32,115 nt of DNA from Acinetobacter lactucae (GTDB lineage: Bacteria; Pseudomonadota; Gammaproteobacteria; Pseudomonadales; Moraxellaceae). The stretch covers positions 1 through 32,115 of the forward strand of contig NZ_JABVBF010000015.1 of assembly GCF_013344765.1 (NCBI RefSeq). Direction: 5' to 3'. This document shows, in pieces, positions 24,769 through 32,115 of the stretch. Position numbers and translations under genes: made by a program. The notes under the pieces are model-generated. The model did no database searches. It was given only the letters and a program-made list of their open reading frames with translations, and was not told the origin of the DNA. Each line of letters begins with the position of its first letter. Positions within the stretch are counted from its first letter, which is position 1.

Positions 24769-25407
24769 ATGTCGATACGGGATGAACGAAAACAGCAAAG
24801 TCGTCAGGCACTTCTAGATGCAGCCTTGCATCTGAGCACGTCTGGGCGTTCGTTCAGTAGTATCAGTTTGCGTGAAGTTGCACGTGAAGTTGGTTTGGTA
24901 CCGACAGCCTTTTATCGTCATTTTCAAGACATGGATGAACTTGGTAAGGAACTGGTCGACCAAGTCGCACTACACTTAAAAAGTGTTTTACATCAATTAG
25001 GTCAAAGTTATTTACAGCATAAATCTGCTAAAACTCAAACCAGCATTGAGCTATTTGTTCAGGCGGTTAATCATAGTCCTAAGCAGTGGCAGTTTATGAT
25101 TTCAGAACGTTGGGGTGGCTCAGAAACGGTTCGTGCAGCAATTGCACGAGAAATCGAATTTTTGATTGAAGATCTAACAACTGATCTCACCAAACTCGAA
25201 AATTTTAAACATATTCAACATCCGCAAGACTTAAATGTCTTATCTACTATTTTGACCAACATGTCATTTACATGGGCAATGACGTGGCTCAACCTATCGA
25301 AACAGTATCAAGGTGAACAGCTCAAGCTGCAACAAACTGCCTTTATTGAAAATGCTTCTACACAAGTTCGCTTACTGTTTAGAGGGATTGCAAACTGGGA
25401 ACGGTAG
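24769..25407 (+). CDS. desT: TetR-family repressor of unsaturated fatty acid genes, DesT/FabR-like
   Basis: This 212-residue regulator has an N-terminal helix-turn-helix (SLREVAREVGLVPTAFYRHFQDMDELGKELVDQ, about residues 33-65). Its recognition segment is the pattern I associate with FabR and DesT, which sense the ratio of unsaturated to saturated acyl-CoA. It is divergent from the reductase-desaturase operon, and three palindromes of DesT type lie between them. It should repress that operon and possibly itself. The ATG follows a modest AGG ribosome site. Family call and target are well supported together; the DesT-rather-than-FabR name rests on linkage to the desaturase. Confidence 0.87.
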   Translation: MSIRDERKQQSRQALLDAALHLSTSGRSFSSISLREVAREVGLVPTAFYRHFQDMDELGKELVDQVALHLKSVLHQLGQSYLQHKSAKTQTSIELFVQAVNHSPKQWQFMISERWGGSETVRAAIAREIEFLIEDLTTDLTKLENFKHIQHPQDLNVLSTILTNMSFTWAMTWLNLSKQYQGEQLKLQQTAFIENASTQVRLLFRGIANWER

Positions 25408-25455
25408 AAGCGGCAAATGACAAAAAACAGGTTATGTGGTAATACGTAAAGAGAG

Positions 25456-25495
25456 AAAGAAAAAGGCTAAAATTTCGAGAAAAGTCTTTTTCTTT
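25456..25495 (+). terminator. Possible terminator after the DesT-like gene
   Basis: AAAGAAAAAG and CTTTTTCTTT pair over ten bases with a 20-base loop, followed by more T. The stem is nearly all A-T and the loop large, so this is a weak candidate. Confidence 0.35.
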
Positions 25496-25543
25496 TTACA
25501 GGAAGTAAACTATTAGTTAGGCCAAACTGGTGTGGGAATACCT

Positions 25544-26191
25544 ATGAATCTTGATCGTCATACACAGTTTTTGATGCGTAAAGAAAAAATTCTGAGCGTG
25601 GCAGAAAAGTTGTTATTAGAAAACAATCAGGAAATTACTCTAGATGAGTTAGTGGCCGAGCTAGATATTGCTAAAGGCACACTTTATAAGCATTTTAGAA
25701 GTAAAAATGAGCTTCTACTTGAACTCATTATTCAAAATGAAAAGCAGATTTTAGAAATTTCTAAAAAATATAATACAGATTTCAAAGAGTATGCTCCTCA
25801 TTACATGCTTCATCATTTGCTTGCACCAGGTAAAACGATTCTATTGCATCAACTTGAAGAAAATCTGACGATGACAGAATCTAAGTTGAAGCATCTTTTC
25901 GAAGAGCTGTATGAAATTCGCCAACAGCGTATTTTAGCCATTAAAGATATTACCGAAAATTATTTAAAATCATTGAATTATGATATGTCTATTCGTGATT
26001 ATTTGTCTTATATCTGGTCACTGACTTATGGTGCATCACTGCTTTTAAATTCTACCTATTACCAACGTTCAATTGGTTCTCGCCAAAAATTAATTAATTT
26101 ATATATTAATCAGGCATTATCACTACCGACCCAAACAGCTAATTTTGATGTTTTAAATTTTCAAATTGAAGATGAAAATCAGCAAAATTAA
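25544..26191 (+). CDS. TetR-family regulator of unknown target
   Basis: This 216-residue protein has a TetR_N domain (EKILSVAEKLLLENNQEITLDELVAELDIAKGTLYKHFRSKNELLLELI, roughly residues 12-60), with a typical TLYKHFRSK recognition helix. The all-helical C-terminal half has no match I recognise. I choose the ATG at 25544 with a GGGA ribosome site six bases upstream, rather than an in-frame GTG at 25532 that would include that site. It stands alone, between the DesT-like gene and the converging dsbA, with no divergent partner. Its target is therefore unknown; autoregulation is possible. Confidence 0.85.
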   Translation: MNLDRHTQFLMRKEKILSVAEKLLLENNQEITLDELVAELDIAKGTLYKHFRSKNELLLELIIQNEKQILEISKKYNTDFKEYAPHYMLHHLLAPGKTILLHQLEENLTMTESKLKHLFEELYEIRQQRILAIKDITENYLKSLNYDMSIRDYLSYIWSLTYGASLLLNSTYYQRSIGSRQKLINLYINQALSLPTQTANFDVLNFQIEDENQQN

Positions 26192-26229
26192 TTGAATTAT
26201 TTCGTGATAGTTAACGATAAATTAAATAT

Positions 26230-26259
26230 AAAAATGGGCTCCATATGAAGCCCATTTTT
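26230..26259. terminator. Bidirectional terminator between tetR-like gene and dsbA
   Basis: The perfect 11-bp arms AAAAATGGGCT and AGCCCATTTTT surround an eight-base loop. A and T runs on both sides allow it to serve both converging genes. Confidence 0.9.
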
Positions 26260-26278
26260 GAAGTAAAGCCTAAACAAC

Positions 26279-26896
26279 TTATTTTGCTTTACGTTCTTTC
26301 TCAATTAAATAATTAACAACTTGAGTGACTTTACCATCTTCACCCTGCACAACATATTTACCATTCACGACAACTGCTGGTACGCCTGTTAATTGGTACT
26401 GTTGAGCAAGTTTATTTGACTCGGCAACTTTTGCAGTCACAGCAAACGAGTTATAGGTACTATTAAATTTCTGTTCAGGTACGCCATAACGAGTAAAGAA
26501 CTTCGCAGCAGAAGCCTGATCAAAAATTTGTTGACCGTTCACCTGAATCGCATGGAATAGTGGTAAATGCGTGCGTTTACGTACACCTAATGCCTCAGAG
26601 GTATAATATGTACGCGCCCCTTGTTCCCACATTTTATTCATTGCAGCAGGTGTACGTACAAAACGCACATCTTTAGGAATCTGTTTTAACCACGTTTGCA
26701 TATGCGGTTCAAGTTTAAAACAGTGCGGACAGCCATACCAAAAGAACTCTCGAACTTCGATTTTCCCCGGAACTTCCACTTTGCTTGGATTGGCAATCAC
26801 GGTGTAGTCTTTACCAGCAACAAAATCTGCTGCCATTGCACTACCCGATACGGCCATAATTGCTGCACTCAAACCACCCAAAACCAATTTTTTCAT
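26279..26896 (-). CDS. dsbA: DsbA thiol:disulfide interchange protein
   Basis: This 205-residue periplasmic oxidase introduces disulfide bonds into exported proteins. It has a signal peptide (MKKLVLGGLSAAIMAVSGSAMAA). The thioredoxin-fold active site CPHC holds Cys56 and Cys59 (FFWYGCPHCFK). The cis-proline loop TGVPAVVVNGKY is near residue 170. Length and motif spacing match the proteobacterial DsbA of Pseudomonas and Acinetobacter. It is divergent from ubiG and converges on a strong shared terminator. Confidence 0.94.
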   Translation of the reverse strand: MKKLVLGGLSAAIMAVSGSAMAADFVAGKDYTVIANPSKVEVPGKIEVREFFWYGCPHCFKLEPHMQTWLKQIPKDVRFVRTPAAMNKMWEQGARTYYTSEALGVRKRTHLPLFHAIQVNGQQIFDQASAAKFFTRYGVPEQKFNSTYNSFAVTAKVAESNKLAQQYQLTGVPAVVVNGKYVVQGEDGKVTQVVNYLIEKERKAK

Positions 26897-26988
26897 TGCT
26901 ACAGCTTTTCCTCTAAGTTGTTATGCATTAGCTTATGCTCTAAATATAAAACAAATATGCTAAATTCGTTTTGCTTCTGTGAAGTTTT

Positions 26989-27018
26989 TTATTGGGTTTA
27001 TCGCTTTTTTCCCAATAA
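26989..27018. other. Inverted repeat in the dsbA-ubiG intergenic region
   Basis: TTATTGGG and CCCAATAA form a perfect 8-bp inverted repeat with a 14-base spacer, about 60 bases before ubiG. It could be an operator for either divergent gene or a leader hairpin; nothing further identifies it. Confidence 0.35.
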
Positions 27019-27076
27019 TCGCTACACTAACGGCGAACTACATCCAAAAAGATAACTCAAGTTTAGAGGTAGCACC

Positions 27077-27790
27077 ATGTCGCAATTGAATGTTGATTTA
27101 CAAGAAATCGCAAAGTTTGAAGCACTTGCTGCCAAATGGTGGGATCAACATTCTGAATTTCGCCCACTTCATCAAATCAATCCACTACGTTTAAACTGGA
27201 TTGATGAACGTGTAGGCGGTCTTGCTGGTAAAAAAGTACTTGATGTCGGCTGTGGTGGTGGTATTTTGGCCGAGAGCATGGCACGTCGTGGAGCAGATGT
27301 ACTCGGTATTGATATGGGTGAAGCACCTCTAGCTGTCGGCCGTTTACATGCTCAGCAAGAGAATGTTCAAAATATTGAATATCGTCAAATTCCTGTTGAA
27401 GAATTAGCACAAGAACAAGCAGGCCAATATGACGTGGTGACTTGTATGGAAATGATGGAACACGTTCCAGACCCGGCATCTATTGTAAAAGCGTGTCAGG
27501 CTCTGGTTAAACCAGGTGGCCATGTGTTCTTCTCTACCATTAACCGTAACCCAAAATCTTATTTATTTGCCATTATTGGCGCAGAGTACGTACTACGCAT
27601 GTTGCCAAAAGGTACACATGATTATCATAAATTTATTCGACCATCTGAAATGGCGCATGACATTCGTAATGCAGGTCTTACTCTAAAAGAAATGACTGGA
27701 CTGCATTACAACCCACTGACCAAGCATTATTGGTTAGCGCCAAATGTCGACGTTAACTATATGGTTCATACGATAAATACAGGTGCATGA
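27077..27790 (+). CDS. ubiG: UbiG ubiquinone O-methyltransferase
   Basis: This 237-residue SAM-dependent enzyme should perform both O-methylations in ubiquinone synthesis. The N-terminus [30 protein letters not shown] is specific for UbiG. The SAM-binding motif [13 protein letters not shown] follows near residue 54, and then [11 protein letters not shown]. It starts after a GAGGTAG ribosome site. Its stop overlaps the start of the HAD phosphatase gene (ATGATG), which suggests translational coupling. Confidence 0.95.
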   Translation: MSQLNVDLQEIAKFEALAAKWWDQHSEFRPLHQINPLRLNWIDERVGGLAGKKVLDVGCGGGILAESMARRGADVLGIDMGEAPLAVGRLHAQQENVQNIEYRQIPVEELAQEQAGQYDVVTCMEMMEHVPDPASIVKACQALVKPGGHVFFSTINRNPKSYLFAIIGAEYVLRMLPKGTHDYHKFIRPSEMAHDIRNAGLTLKEMTGLHYNPLTKHYWLAPNVDVNYMVHTINTGA

Positions 27791-28488
27791 TGAAAGCTGT
27801 TTTATTTGATTTAGACGGTACTCTTATCGATACAGCTGCGGATTTCATTCGTATTATTCAGCAAATGTGCCGTGATGAAAGACGGCCCGTTGTTGATGCA
27901 GACCTCATTCGCACTCAAGTTTCTGAAGGTGCACGTGCGATGGTGAAATTGGTCTATCCAGAGTTGGATGTGGCCAATCCAATTTTCTTGGCACATCGTC
28001 AAAACTTTCTAGATATTTATGGCAATAATATTGTGGTTGATACAGATCTGTTTGAAGGCATGTATCCACTTTTAGAAGAGTTAGAAAGTGCGCAAATCCC
28101 ATGGGGTATTGTGACCAATAAACCACGTGGCTTAAGTGAATCTCTTTTAGAAAAGTTAAATCTGACAGAACGCTGTGCGGTTTTGGTATGCCCTGAAGAT
28201 GTCAGCAAAACCAAACCAGATCCAGAACCCATGTATTTGGCTGCTAAACAGTTAAATATTCCAGCAGATGAAATTATTTATGTGGGTGACCACCCACGTG
28301 ACATTGATGCTGGTCGCAATGCCAATATGCATACTATTTTAGCTGCATATGGATATCTACCTATTGAACATCGTGATGATCTCGCTGCATGGCAAGCCGA
28401 TTCGATTGTAAATACGGTGACAGAATTACACGATATGTTACGTCAAAAGCTTCCTGCTCTACAGGAAAATCAGCGTATGATAAGTTAA
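27787..28488 (+). CDS. mupP: HAD phosphatase, probable MurNAc-6-phosphate phosphatase MupP
   Basis: This 233-residue haloacid dehalogenase-family phosphatase has motif [10 protein letters not shown] (nucleophile and acid Asp), motif II VTNKPRG, and motif III/IV around KTKPDPEP and [11 protein letters not shown]. Automatic annotation would call it phosphoglycolate phosphatase (Gph). In Pseudomonas the gene between ubiG and yciK is MupP, which dephosphorylates N-acetylmuramic acid 6-phosphate in the AmgK/MurU recycling route. The order ubiG, phosphatase, yciK is the same here, and the wall-recycling amidase AmpD is also in the window. The start overlaps ubiG; a second ATG three bases later is equally plausible. 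HAD substrate specificity cannot be read from motifs alone. Confidence 0.8.
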   Translation: MMKAVLFDLDGTLIDTAADFIRIIQQMCRDERRPVVDADLIRTQVSEGARAMVKLVYPELDVANPIFLAHRQNFLDIYGNNIVVDTDLFEGMYPLLEELESAQIPWGIVTNKPRGLSESLLEKLNLTERCAVLVCPEDVSKTKPDPEPMYLAAKQLNIPADEIIYVGDHPRDIDAGRNANMHTILAAYGYLPIEHRDDLAAWQADSIVNTVTELHDMLRQKLPALQENQRMIS

Positions 28489-28556
28489 CCTAAGAGTTTT
28501 ATAAGCTTTTTTAACGGTTATTCATTTTATCAATATAAAAAGAAGGAGGTTTACCA

Positions 28557-29303
28557 ATGAAATATTCAGAATATCAACCTCGTCCAGATCTACTCAAAGA
28601 TCGAATTATTTTAATTACCGGCGCTGGTGATGGAATTGGGCGAGCTGCGGCTCTAAGTTATGCCCTACATGGTGCAACCGTTGTCCTGCATGGTAGAACC
28701 TTAAATAAACTTGAAGTTATTTATGATGAAATTGAAAGTCTAGGTGCACCGCAACCAGCGATTTTACCATTACAACTTTCAAGTGCTTCTGATCGTGATT
28801 ACGACTTTTTAGTCGATACGCTTGAAAAGCAGTTTGGACGTTTAGACGGTATTTTGCATAATGCAGGTATTTTAGGTGAACGTGTGGAGCTGGCACATTA
28901 TCCTACAGAAGTATGGGATGACGTGATGGCAGTTAACTTGCGTGCCCCATTTGCCCTCACTCAAGCTTTATTACCACTTTTGCAAAAATCAGAAAATGCC
29001 TCTGTTGTATTTACCAGTTCTGGTGTAGGCCGTGAAGCACGTGCTTTATGGGGTGCTTATTCTGTCTCGAAAGTTGCAATTGAAGCAGTGAGCAAAATTT
29101 TTGCAGCGGAAAATACTTATCCAAATATCCGCTTTAACTGCATTAACCCAGGCGCAACACGTACTGCAATGCGTGCTAAAGCCTACCCACAAGAAGATCC
29201 GAAAACACTGCCTACGCCTGAGTCAATCTTGCCTGCCTATCTCTATTTAATGGGTGAAGACAGCTTGGCACTCAATGGTCAAAGTATTGATGCGCAGGAT
29301 TAA
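28557..29303 (+). CDS. yciK: YciK-type short-chain dehydrogenase
   Basis: This 248-residue SDR oxidoreductase has the cofactor motif TGAGDGIGRAAAL (near residue 22), LHNAGILGE, and the catalytic Ser plus YSVSK (Tyr-x3-Lys) near residue 165. It matches YciK proteins, whose substrate is not established. The ATG follows AAGGAGGT at 28543-28550, an exact complement to the 16S rRNA tail with ideal spacing, so it should be well translated. It trails mupP by 68 bases and is probably co-transcribed with ubiG and mupP. A hairpin with a T run follows it. Confidence 0.88.
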   Translation: MKYSEYQPRPDLLKDRIILITGAGDGIGRAAALSYALHGATVVLHGRTLNKLEVIYDEIESLGAPQPAILPLQLSSASDRDYDFLVDTLEKQFGRLDGILHNAGILGERVELAHYPTEVWDDVMAVNLRAPFALTQALLPLLQKSENASVVFTSSGVGREARALWGAYSVSKVAIEAVSKIFAAENTYPNIRFNCINPGATRTAMRAKAYPQEDPKTLPTPESILPAYLYLMGEDSLALNGQSIDAQD

Positions 29304-29353
29304 AAAAGTTAAAGATGAAAAGCTAAATTAAATTACGGCCAATCATCAAATCT

Positions 29354-29403
29354 GGCTTGCCTATACCTGAAAAGTTATATACAAGCCTTTTTTATGATTG
29401 ATA
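29354..29403 (+). terminator. Probable terminator after yciK
   Basis: GGCTTG and CAAGCC form a stem around an AT-rich loop that contains a second short pairing, followed by six T. An outer AATCAT / ATGATT pair adds stability. Confidence 0.55.
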
Positions 29404-29521
29404 AAAACTCTTTATCTATCCGTAATTTTAATTGAACCATTAAATGATCTTCACAGTTTCTCTGCATTTTGCGCGTAGAGTATTCAACATGAGAGACATC
29501 AGATGTAAACGAGGATGCATC

Positions 29522-29932
29522 ATGAAAAAGTTGTTCACCATCTTAGCCCTTTGCATAACTGTACTGACCACCAGTATGGCGAGCTTTGCTGATCCTCCTT
29601 TTGACCGAGGCCATGGCCCCAAAGGTAAAGGTGGAGGACCACGTGGTGAGTGGAATGATCGTGGGCCAGGATTTGGACGTGATCATGATGAAGATCGTAT
29701 CCGTGACGAACGTCGTATGCGCGAAGAACGTGGCTTTGAACGCTTGAAACAGCATCGCTGGCAGCCGGGTTATGTTATGCCACAGCACTATCGTGGCAAT
29801 GGTTATAAAGTCGACTATAAAGACAGCAACCTGCCTAAACCGGGCCGTAATCAGCAATGGTACAAAATCAATAATGACTATATTTTAGTCGATACAGATT
29901 CTAATAGCATTGTCAGTATTCGTAGTTTTTAA
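29522..29932 (+). CDS. RcnB-like periplasmic protein, first copy
   Basis: This 136-residue protein has a signal peptide (MKKLFTILALCITVLTTSMA). A Gly/Arg/Asp/Glu-rich low-complexity middle follows (about residues 25-78). The C-terminal domain contains WQPGYVMPQHYRGNGYKVDY and LPKPGRNQQWYKINNDYILVD. This domain matches the RcnB family, named for an E. coli periplasmic factor in nickel and cobalt homeostasis; most members have no proven role. I choose the ATG at 29522 with its GAGGA ribosome site. Two in-frame upstream starts would put a charged stretch before the signal peptide. A related gene follows 239 bases downstream. No metal efflux gene is near. Confidence 0.82.
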   Translation: MKKLFTILALCITVLTTSMASFADPPFDRGHGPKGKGGGPRGEWNDRGPGFGRDHDEDRIRDERRMREERGFERLKQHRWQPGYVMPQHYRGNGYKVDYKDSNLPKPGRNQQWYKINNDYILVDTDSNSIVSIRSF

Positions 29933-29955
29933 AGCGATAGATCCTCGCTATCGCT
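29933..29955 (+). repeat. Hairpin directly after the first RcnB-like stop codon
   Basis: AGCGATAG and CTATCGCT form a perfect 8-bp stem with a seven-base loop, starting on the base after the stop codon. No T run follows, but a full terminator begins five bases later, so the pair may act together or protect the mRNA end. Confidence 0.7.
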
Positions 29956-29959
29956 GAAT

Positions 29960-29996
29960 AAAAAGGATAAAACCTTCGAGTTTTATCCTTTTTTTT
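29960..29996 (+). terminator. Terminator after the first RcnB-like gene
   Basis: The arms AAAAAGGATAAAA and TTTTATCCTTTTT pair perfectly over 13 bases around an eight-base loop and end in a T run. Confidence 0.88.
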
Positions 29997-30171
29997 ATGT
30001 CTTATCTATTTTAAAAATAAAACTTTTTATATTTTCATATTAAGTATTTTCTTAATTTCTTTTTATTTCATATTGGGTTTTCACATTTATTCTTCTTTGC
30101 CTCCACGATTTATCTGCAATTGTTCACTAATCTTTAGTTATTGAAATTTAACTCATCATTCGAGGTTCATA

Positions 30172-30501
30172 ATGAAAAAATTAACAACAGCAATTGTTCT
30201 TTCACTTACTGGTTTAGTTGCAACGACAGCAATGGCAGCACCTAACGATCATAATCACCATGGCAACTATCAAAACCATGAAGTAAAAACAGTTAAAGTG
30301 ATTAAAAAAGATGACCATCGTAATGCATGGCGAGTGGGTCAGGTTGTACCGCATGAATATCAACACTCACGTTACGTGATTGACTATCGCCAACATCAAA
30401 AATTGACTAAACCGGGTCGCTATCAAAAATGGTACAAAGTGAACGGAAATTATGTACTGGTGAATGAACAGAGCCATAAAATCATTAGAGTTGTTTACTA
30501 A
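30172..30501 (+). CDS. RcnB-like periplasmic protein, second copy
   Basis: This 109-residue protein has a signal peptide (MKKLTTAIVLSLTGLVATTAMAA). A short His/Asn-rich linker follows (NDHNHHGNYQNHE), then the RcnB-type domain with WRVGQVVPHEYQHSRYVIDY and LTKPGRYQKWYKVNGNYVLVN. It shares the pattern PGR-xx-WYK-(I/V)-N-x-(D/N)-Y-(I/V)-LV with the gene upstream, so the two look like paralogues with different linkers. The His cluster could bind metal. Its own terminator follows and a terminator precedes it, so it is transcribed alone. Confidence 0.82.
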   Translation: MKKLTTAIVLSLTGLVATTAMAAPNDHNHHGNYQNHEVKTVKVIKKDDHRNAWRVGQVVPHEYQHSRYVIDYRQHQKLTKPGRYQKWYKVNGNYVLVNEQSHKIIRVVY

Positions 30502-30515
30502 TTCTAGAACTCTTT

Positions 30516-30547
30516 AAACACCCAAACTTAGATTTGGGTGTTTTTTT
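30516..30547 (+). terminator. Terminator after the second RcnB-like gene
   Basis: AAACACCCAAA and TTTGGGTGTTT pair perfectly over 11 bases with a six-base loop, followed by further T. Confidence 0.9.
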
Positions 30548-30622
30548 ATCTAAAACATGCGGCTTTAATCTTTTTTGTTTAGAATCATCTTTATATCTTT
30601 TTGCTGTTGATTCGAGATCGGT

Positions 30623-31978
30623 ATGCCAAGTAAGCCTGAAAGTAAGTCGCATAATAACACCCAGCATTATGTACACTGGTTTCGACACTCAGCACCCTAC
30701 ATTAATGCACATCGCGATAAAACTTTTGTCTTAATGTTTGGCGGTGAAGCAGTTCGTCATCCTAATTTCGAACATATCATTCATGATATTGCTTTATTGC
30801 ATTCTCTTGGCATTCGCTTAATTCTTGTGCATGGCGCACGTCCGCAAATTAATCAAAATCTTAAAGAGAAAGGAATTGAAACTCCTTTTTATGACAACAG
30901 CCGTATTACTACACGTGAATCTTTAAGCTGCGTCATGAGTGCAGTAGGTTCTATTCGCCTAGAAATTGAAGCATTGCTTTCTATGGGTTTGGCAAACTCT
31001 CCCATGTACGGTGCTCGAATAGATGTCGTATCAGGTAATTTTGTGACTGCGAAGCCTTATGGTATTCGTGAGGGCATGGATTTCCAGCTTACAGGTGAAG
31101 TTCGCTCTATTGATACCGATGCAATTGAGCGGCACCTCGATAACCATAATATTGTGCTATTAGGCCCAACAGGTTATTCCACTACAGGCGAAGTATTTAA
31201 CTTGCGGGCGGAAGAAGTCGCAACTAAAACCGCAACCTACCTAAAAGCAGATAAACTCATTTTTCTAGGTGAGCAACAAGGGCTGCTGAACGAAGATGAA
31301 CAAATATTACGTGAATTAAGCCCCCATCAACTGGACTACTATATTCAACAATACCAAACCATTAGCCCAACACTCACTTTGCATTTGCAACAAGCAAAAA
31401 AAGCGTCTTTATCAGGCGTACATCGTGTTCATCTCATTTCTTATGCCTATGATGGTGCACTAATTGAAGAGCTGTTCACACGTGATGGTGTTGGTACCAT
31501 GATTACCGATGCTCATTATGAAGAAGTTCGCATGGCCAACATTCAAGATGTGGGCGGTTTAATGAATTTATTACGTCCGCTAGAAGAAGAAGGTATCTTG
31601 GTTTATCGTTCGCGTGAACGTTTAGAGCAAGAAATTAGCCAGTTCGCTGTTATTGAACGCGATGGTACAATTCTAGCGTGTGCCGCCCTTTATCCAATTC
31701 CAACCGAATTTAACGAAACACGTTCAGCAGAAATTGCTTGCGTTGCAGTACATCCAAGTTATCGTAAATCGAATCGTGGCAGCCAGATTTTGCAATTCCT
31801 TGAAGAAAAGGCAAAAGAACAAGGTATTCGTCAATTATTTGTTTTAACAACGCGTACTGCTCATTGGTTTTTAGAACATGGTTTTCATCAGGTGAGTGTT
31901 GATGACTTACCAAATGCTCGTCAGGCACTCTATAATTATCAAAGGAATTCTTTAGTCTTTAAGAAACTGCTTCCCTAG
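30623..31978 (+). CDS. argA: N-acetylglutamate synthase
   Basis: This 451-residue enzyme acetylates glutamate with acetyl-CoA, the first step of arginine synthesis. The N-terminal amino-acid-kinase domain (about residues 20-290) has FVLMFGGEAV, LVHGARPQIN and LLGPTGYSTTGEVFN. The C-terminal GNAT acetyltransferase domain (about 300-451) has AEIACVAVHPSYRKSNRGSQILQFLEEKA and LTTRTAHWFLEHGF. This is the classical gamma-proteobacterial ArgA layout and length, normally feedback-inhibited by arginine through the kinase domain. The ATG at 30623 lies close after the preceding terminator. A strong terminator follows. Confidence 0.95.
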   Translation: MPSKPESKSHNNTQHYVHWFRHSAPYINAHRDKTFVLMFGGEAVRHPNFEHIIHDIALLHSLGIRLILVHGARPQINQNLKEKGIETPFYDNSRITTRESLSCVMSAVGSIRLEIEALLSMGLANSPMYGARIDVVSGNFVTAKPYGIREGMDFQLTGEVRSIDTDAIERHLDNHNIVLLGPTGYSTTGEVFNLRAEEVATKTATYLKADKLIFLGEQQGLLNEDEQILRELSPHQLDYYIQQYQTISPTLTLHLQQAKKASLSGVHRVHLISYAYDGALIEELFTRDGVGTMITDAHYEEVRMANIQDVGGLMNLLRPLEEEGILVYRSRERLEQEISQFAVIERDGTILACAALYPIPTEFNETRSAEIACVAVHPSYRKSNRGSQILQFLEEKAKEQGIRQLFVLTTRTAHWFLEHGFHQVSVDDLPNARQALYNYQRNSLVFKKLLP

Positions 31979-32022
31979 CCTTTGCTCTTTTAAAGATATT
32001 CTTATTTCAGATAAGCTTAGTT

Positions 32023-32070
32023 AAAAAAGTACATCCATAAATACGATTAATTTATGGATGTACTTTTTTT
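32023..32070 (+). terminator. Terminator after argA
   Basis: Arms of 20 bases (32023-32042 and 32050-32069; core GTACATCCATAAAT and its complement) pair perfectly around a seven-base loop. A and T runs flank both sides, so it may also serve a converging gene beyond the window. Confidence 0.92.
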
Positions 32071-32115
32071 AAATCTTCATTTTTAATGTTTTACTATTTT
32101 TTTATTTTATTTACA

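Noticed and set aside
28487..28520. Terminator between mupP and yciK
   Set aside because: TAACC and GGTTA form only a 5-bp stem around a long AT-rich loop; too weak to separate the genes.

Overview
The window looks like the chromosome of an Acinetobacter of the A. calcoaceticus-baumannii complex. It is AT-rich. Its order is: variable capsule genes, gna, divergent wza-wzb-wzc, two FKBP-type isomerase genes, murJ, ampD, nadC, phospholipase C, rph, a fatty-acid desaturase module, dsbA, ubiG, a HAD phosphatase, yciK and argA. This matches the wzc/fkpA side of the Acinetobacter capsule (K) locus and its conserved flank. The species call rests on remembered gene order and protein features, not on a search.

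Bases 1-9483 (minus strand) are the serotype-variable part of the K locus. From gna leftward, the genes are tightly packed and often overlap: gna, legB, legC, legG, legI, legH, a ptmE-like guanylyltransferase, legF and the flippase wzx. The first 12 codons of another gene run off the window edge. The seven genes between gna and wzx make a complete apparent pathway to CMP-5,7-di-N-acyl-legionaminic acid by the GDP-sugar route. The capsule is therefore expected to carry a sialic-acid-like nonulosonic acid. The polymerase and glycosyltransferases lie outside the window.

Bases 9484-9837 are a divergent control region. Plus-strand wza-wzb-wzc (9838-13573) encode the export and tyrosine-phosphorelay machinery and end at a strong terminator. 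Two tandem FKBP isomerase genes follow, with a hairpin terminator directly against the ribosome site of the second. Then come murJ and ampD (minus) and nadC (plus).

Bases 18489-21390 hold items that are easy to miss: a 55-codon membrane or secreted ORF overlapping the end of nadC, a non-coding block full of inverted repeats, a Tat-exported phospholipase C, and a 44-residue lipoprotein just upstream of it in the same direction. Next come rph and a minus-strand reductase-desaturase pair. The pair is divergent from a DesT/FabR-type TetR repressor, and three 18-bp palindromic operators sit over its promoter.

The right end holds an orphan TetR regulator, dsbA, the ubiG-mupP-yciK group, two RcnB-like periplasmic proteins and argA, each block closed by a clear terminator. 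I see no tRNA, rRNA, CRISPR array, insertion sequence or phage gene. The best candidates for new biology are the small lipoprotein paired with phospholipase C, the repeat block beside it, and the slippage-prone tracts in the legionaminic acid genes.
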